Origin: an uncultured Bacilli bacterium
GTDB taxonomy: Bacteria > Bacillota_I > Bacilli_A > RF39 > UBA660
Length of the DNA stretch: 5,118 bases
Assembly (NCBI GenBank): GCA_944329545.1
Contig: CALVIK010000015.1
Location: 1 to 5,118 of the forward strand
Direction: 5' to 3'
In this document: positions 3,603 to 5,118 of the stretch, piece by piece
How positions within the stretch are numbered: the first letter of the stretch is position 1
How the letters are laid out: each line of letters begins with the position of its first letter
Notes under the pieces: generated by a model
Told to the model about the DNA's origin: nothing
What the model saw: only the letters and a program-made list of their open reading frames with translations
The model's database searches: none
Translations under genes and position numbers: made by a program

Positions 3603-5118
3603 AATATTTATTTTTATCTTTTTAACATTAACTTTAGTTTGTTTATTTTTGTATAATTATATTAATGAAAATTTCTATAATGTAACAATCGAACAATTAC
3701 TTTTTAGTGTGCAGATGTCAGAAGGTACCAGCACTTCAGTTGTTATTGATGGGGCTAAATATGTAATTACAAGAGTTCTTATTACTTATATTATATTATT
3801 TTTAATAGCTTTAATTATTAAAAAAACAAGAAAAAAATATACTAGTATTAATTTATATATTAGAAGTAAGAAAATTAATTTATCTTTAGTTCCTTTTTCT
3901 AACGGTTTTAAAGCCTTTGCTTGTTTTGCTTTACTTTTAGTTAGTGTTTATTACTGTGCGAGTGGCTTTGAAGTTTTTGCTTATTTAGATAATAGTGAGA
4001 CTAAAGAAGACTTTTTTAAAGATAACTATGTCGATGGCCGTGATGTTGAAATAAAAGCTCCTAAAGAAAAACAAAATATTATTTATATTTATGTTGAGTC
4101 TTTAGAATCTAGTATGATTACTACTAATAATAAAGGGGCTTTTAATAAAAAAGTTATTCCTAATTTAGAAAAATTAGCGAAACAAAACATTAATTTTAGT
4201 AACAATAGCAAAATAGGGGGAGCTTATATGCCTTATGGAGCTAGCTGGACTATTGCTGGTATGGTAGCTTCTTCAGCGGGTATCCCTTTAAAACTTTCTA
4301 ATATTGAAGGTAATAGTTATAGTGGTTATGGAGAATTTTTACCAGGGGCTTACACTTTGGGCGATATTTTAGAAGATAATGGTTATAATAATTATTTACT
4401 TTTAGGTTCAGATGCTAATTTTGGCGGTCGCAAAGATTATTTTACATACCATGGCAATTACACCATATATGATCTTATTTATGCTCGTGAAAATGGCTGG
4501 GTTGATGAAGACTATTATGTTTGGTGGGGCTATGAAGATAGTATCTTATTTGAAAAGGCTAAAGAGGAACTTAAAAAAATCGCTAGTGAGGATGAACCGT
4601 TTAATTTTACTATGCTGACAACCGGCACTCATTTTACTGATGGTTTTGTCGAGGAATCCTGTGAAACACCATTTGATGAAAAATATTTGAATGCTTATCA
4701 CTGTTCTGATGAACTTATTGGGAAATTTATAAATTGGATTAAAAAACAAGATTTTTATGATAATACAACCATAGTAATTACTGGTGATCATTTAACAATG
4801 CAAGCTAATATGACAGATATGTTTGAAATAAAAAACGCCAAAAATTATGAAAGAACCGTTTATAATACTATTATAAATTCAAAAGTTAAAACGGAAAATA
4901 TGAAAAACAGAAATTTTACAACTTTTGATTTCTATCCAACCGTGTTAGCTTCTTTAGGCTTTCAAATTCAAGGTGATAGACTTGGGCTTGGAACTAATTT
5001 ATTTTCTATGTTACCAACAATTAGTGAAGAAATAGGAACAAGTAAATTAGATAGAGAATTAAAAAATAAATCAAAATACTATGAAAAACACTTTTTAAAT
5101 AATATTGATAAAAAAGTT
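3472..5118 (+). CDS. OpgB/GacH-like phosphoglycerol transferase, copy 2 (3' end missing)
   Basis: This paralogue of the enzyme at 1526-3139 has 549 residues in the window and no stop; by alignment only around ten residues are missing. A basic N-terminus about 27 residues longer than in copy 1 precedes three helices (about 44-64, 98-117, 145-168), then the exported catalytic domain (about 203-512). Expected active-site residues are all present: Glu209 in YIYVESLES, Thr260 in SWTIAGMVAS, Arg320 in FGGRKDYF, His387 in TTGTH, Asp439-His440 in ITGDH, and the Cys pair 397/411. Both copies therefore look active. Differences cluster beside the active site (TTGTHFTDGF against TADSHATDGY in copy 1) and in the loop after AGIPLK, which could mean different acceptors. 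ATG 3472 has a good ribosome-binding site; ATG 3517, also in frame and before helix 1, has only a weak AAAGTGG and is the alternative. The overlap with the small-protein gene is 131 bases from ATG 3472, or 86 from ATG 3517. Confidence 0.86.
   Translation, partial: MQKVIKIKRFLLKWLMLVINKIAKIGKSLFQRLKNIFKKIKISKIFIFIFLTLTLVCLFLYNYINENFYNVTIEQLLFSVQMSEGTSTSVVIDGAKYVITRVLITYIILFLIALIIKKTRKKYTSINLYIRSKKINLSLVPFSNGFKAFACFALLLVSVYYCASGFEVFAYLDNSETKEDFFKDNYVDGRDVEIKAPKEKQNIIYIYVESLESSMITTNNKGAFNKKVIPNLEKLAKQNINFSNNSKIGGAYMPYGASWTIAGMVASSAGIPLKLSNIEGNSYSGYGEFLPGAYTLGDILEDNGYNNYLLLGSDANFGGRKDYFTYHGNYTIYDLIYARENGWVDEDYYVWWGYEDSILFEKAKEELKKIASEDEPFNFTMLTTGTHFTDGFVEESCETPFDEKYLNAYHCSDELIGKFINWIKKQDFYDNTTIVITGDHLTMQANMTDMFEIKNAKNYERTVYNTIINSKVKTENMKNRNFTTFDFYPTVLASLGFQIQGDRLGLGTNLFSMLPTISEEIGTSKLDRELKNKSKYYEKHFLNNIDKKV

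Larger units (their letters stand above)
3165..5118 (+). repeat. Module copy 2 of the tandem two-gene duplication (runs off the edge)
   Basis: Second paralogous unit: small membrane protein 2 plus phosphoglycerol transferase 2. Over the catalytic stretch from KAPKEKQN to AGIPLK I count about 56 identical residues of 80 between the two enzymes, with indels mainly in the N-terminal and linker regions. The unit is cut by the window end a few residues before the expected stop, so a further copy downstream cannot be excluded. Confidence 0.87.

Noticed and set aside
4412..4618. Open frame of 68 codons on the + strand
   Set aside because: It is a shadow frame inside phosphoglycerol transferase 2, whose own frame aligns with copy 1 through this whole stretch with its catalytic motifs.
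4546..4791. Open frame of 81 codons on the - strand
   Set aside because: It is antisense to the conserved catalytic core of enzyme copy 2, which explains the sequence fully.
1..5118. Mollicute genetic code with TGA as Trp
   Set aside because: All Trp codons seen are TGG and no reading frame needs TGA. No gene in view stops at TGA, so the code is not proven, but nothing calls for reassignment.
3472..5118. Enzyme copy 2 as a pseudogene, since no stop appears in the window
   Set aside because: The frame is open from ATG 3472 to the edge, all catalytic residues are present, and the missing stop is explained by truncation of the window.

Overview
The window is AT-rich and gene-dense, with all genes on the + strand. 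The spelling (TTA, AAA, AAT and GAA codons dominate; every Trp is TGG; stops are TAA or TAG; Shine-Dalgarno sites are purine-rich) suggests a low-GC Gram-positive of the Firmicutes/Bacilli type, possibly a gut or uncultured lineage. The taxonomic call is inference. No stop in the window is TGA, and no gene uses in-frame TGA for Trp, so the standard code fits.

Layout: (1) the 3' end of mnmA (tRNA 2-thiouridylase), stop at 281. (2) A GT2 polyprenyl-phosphate glycosyltransferase of the GtrB/ArnC/GacI type, 268-1206, starting inside mnmA. (3) A small three-helix membrane protein, 1222-1578. (4) A membrane-anchored OpgB/GacH-like phosphoglycerol transferase of the alkaline-phosphatase superfamily, best start TTG 1526, to 3139. 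(5) A paralogue of the small protein, 3165-3602. (6) A paralogue of the phosphoglycerol transferase, 3472 to beyond the right edge. Gene 6 is intact but has no stop in the window. No gap exceeds 25 bases, and I see no terminator or convincing promoter, so the whole stretch reads as one transcription unit.

The central observation is a tandemly duplicated two-gene module, [small membrane protein + phosphoglycerol transferase] x2, behind one GT2 gene. In both copies the enzyme gene starts inside the Lys-rich tail of the small-protein gene, in the same relative frame. Its ribosome-binding site is built from the aligned Glu-Val codons of that tail. The small protein is not a family I recognise.

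Working model (inference): the GT2 enzyme charges undecaprenyl phosphate with a sugar on the inner face of the membrane. The exported catalytic domains of the two phosphoglycerol transferases move sn-glycerol-1-phosphate from phosphatidylglycerol onto a surface glycan or glycolipid. The small proteins could be dedicated membrane partners of one of these enzymes. The set resembles, by enzyme type and not by proven homology, the GacI/GacJ/GacH group of the streptococcal group A carbohydrate locus.
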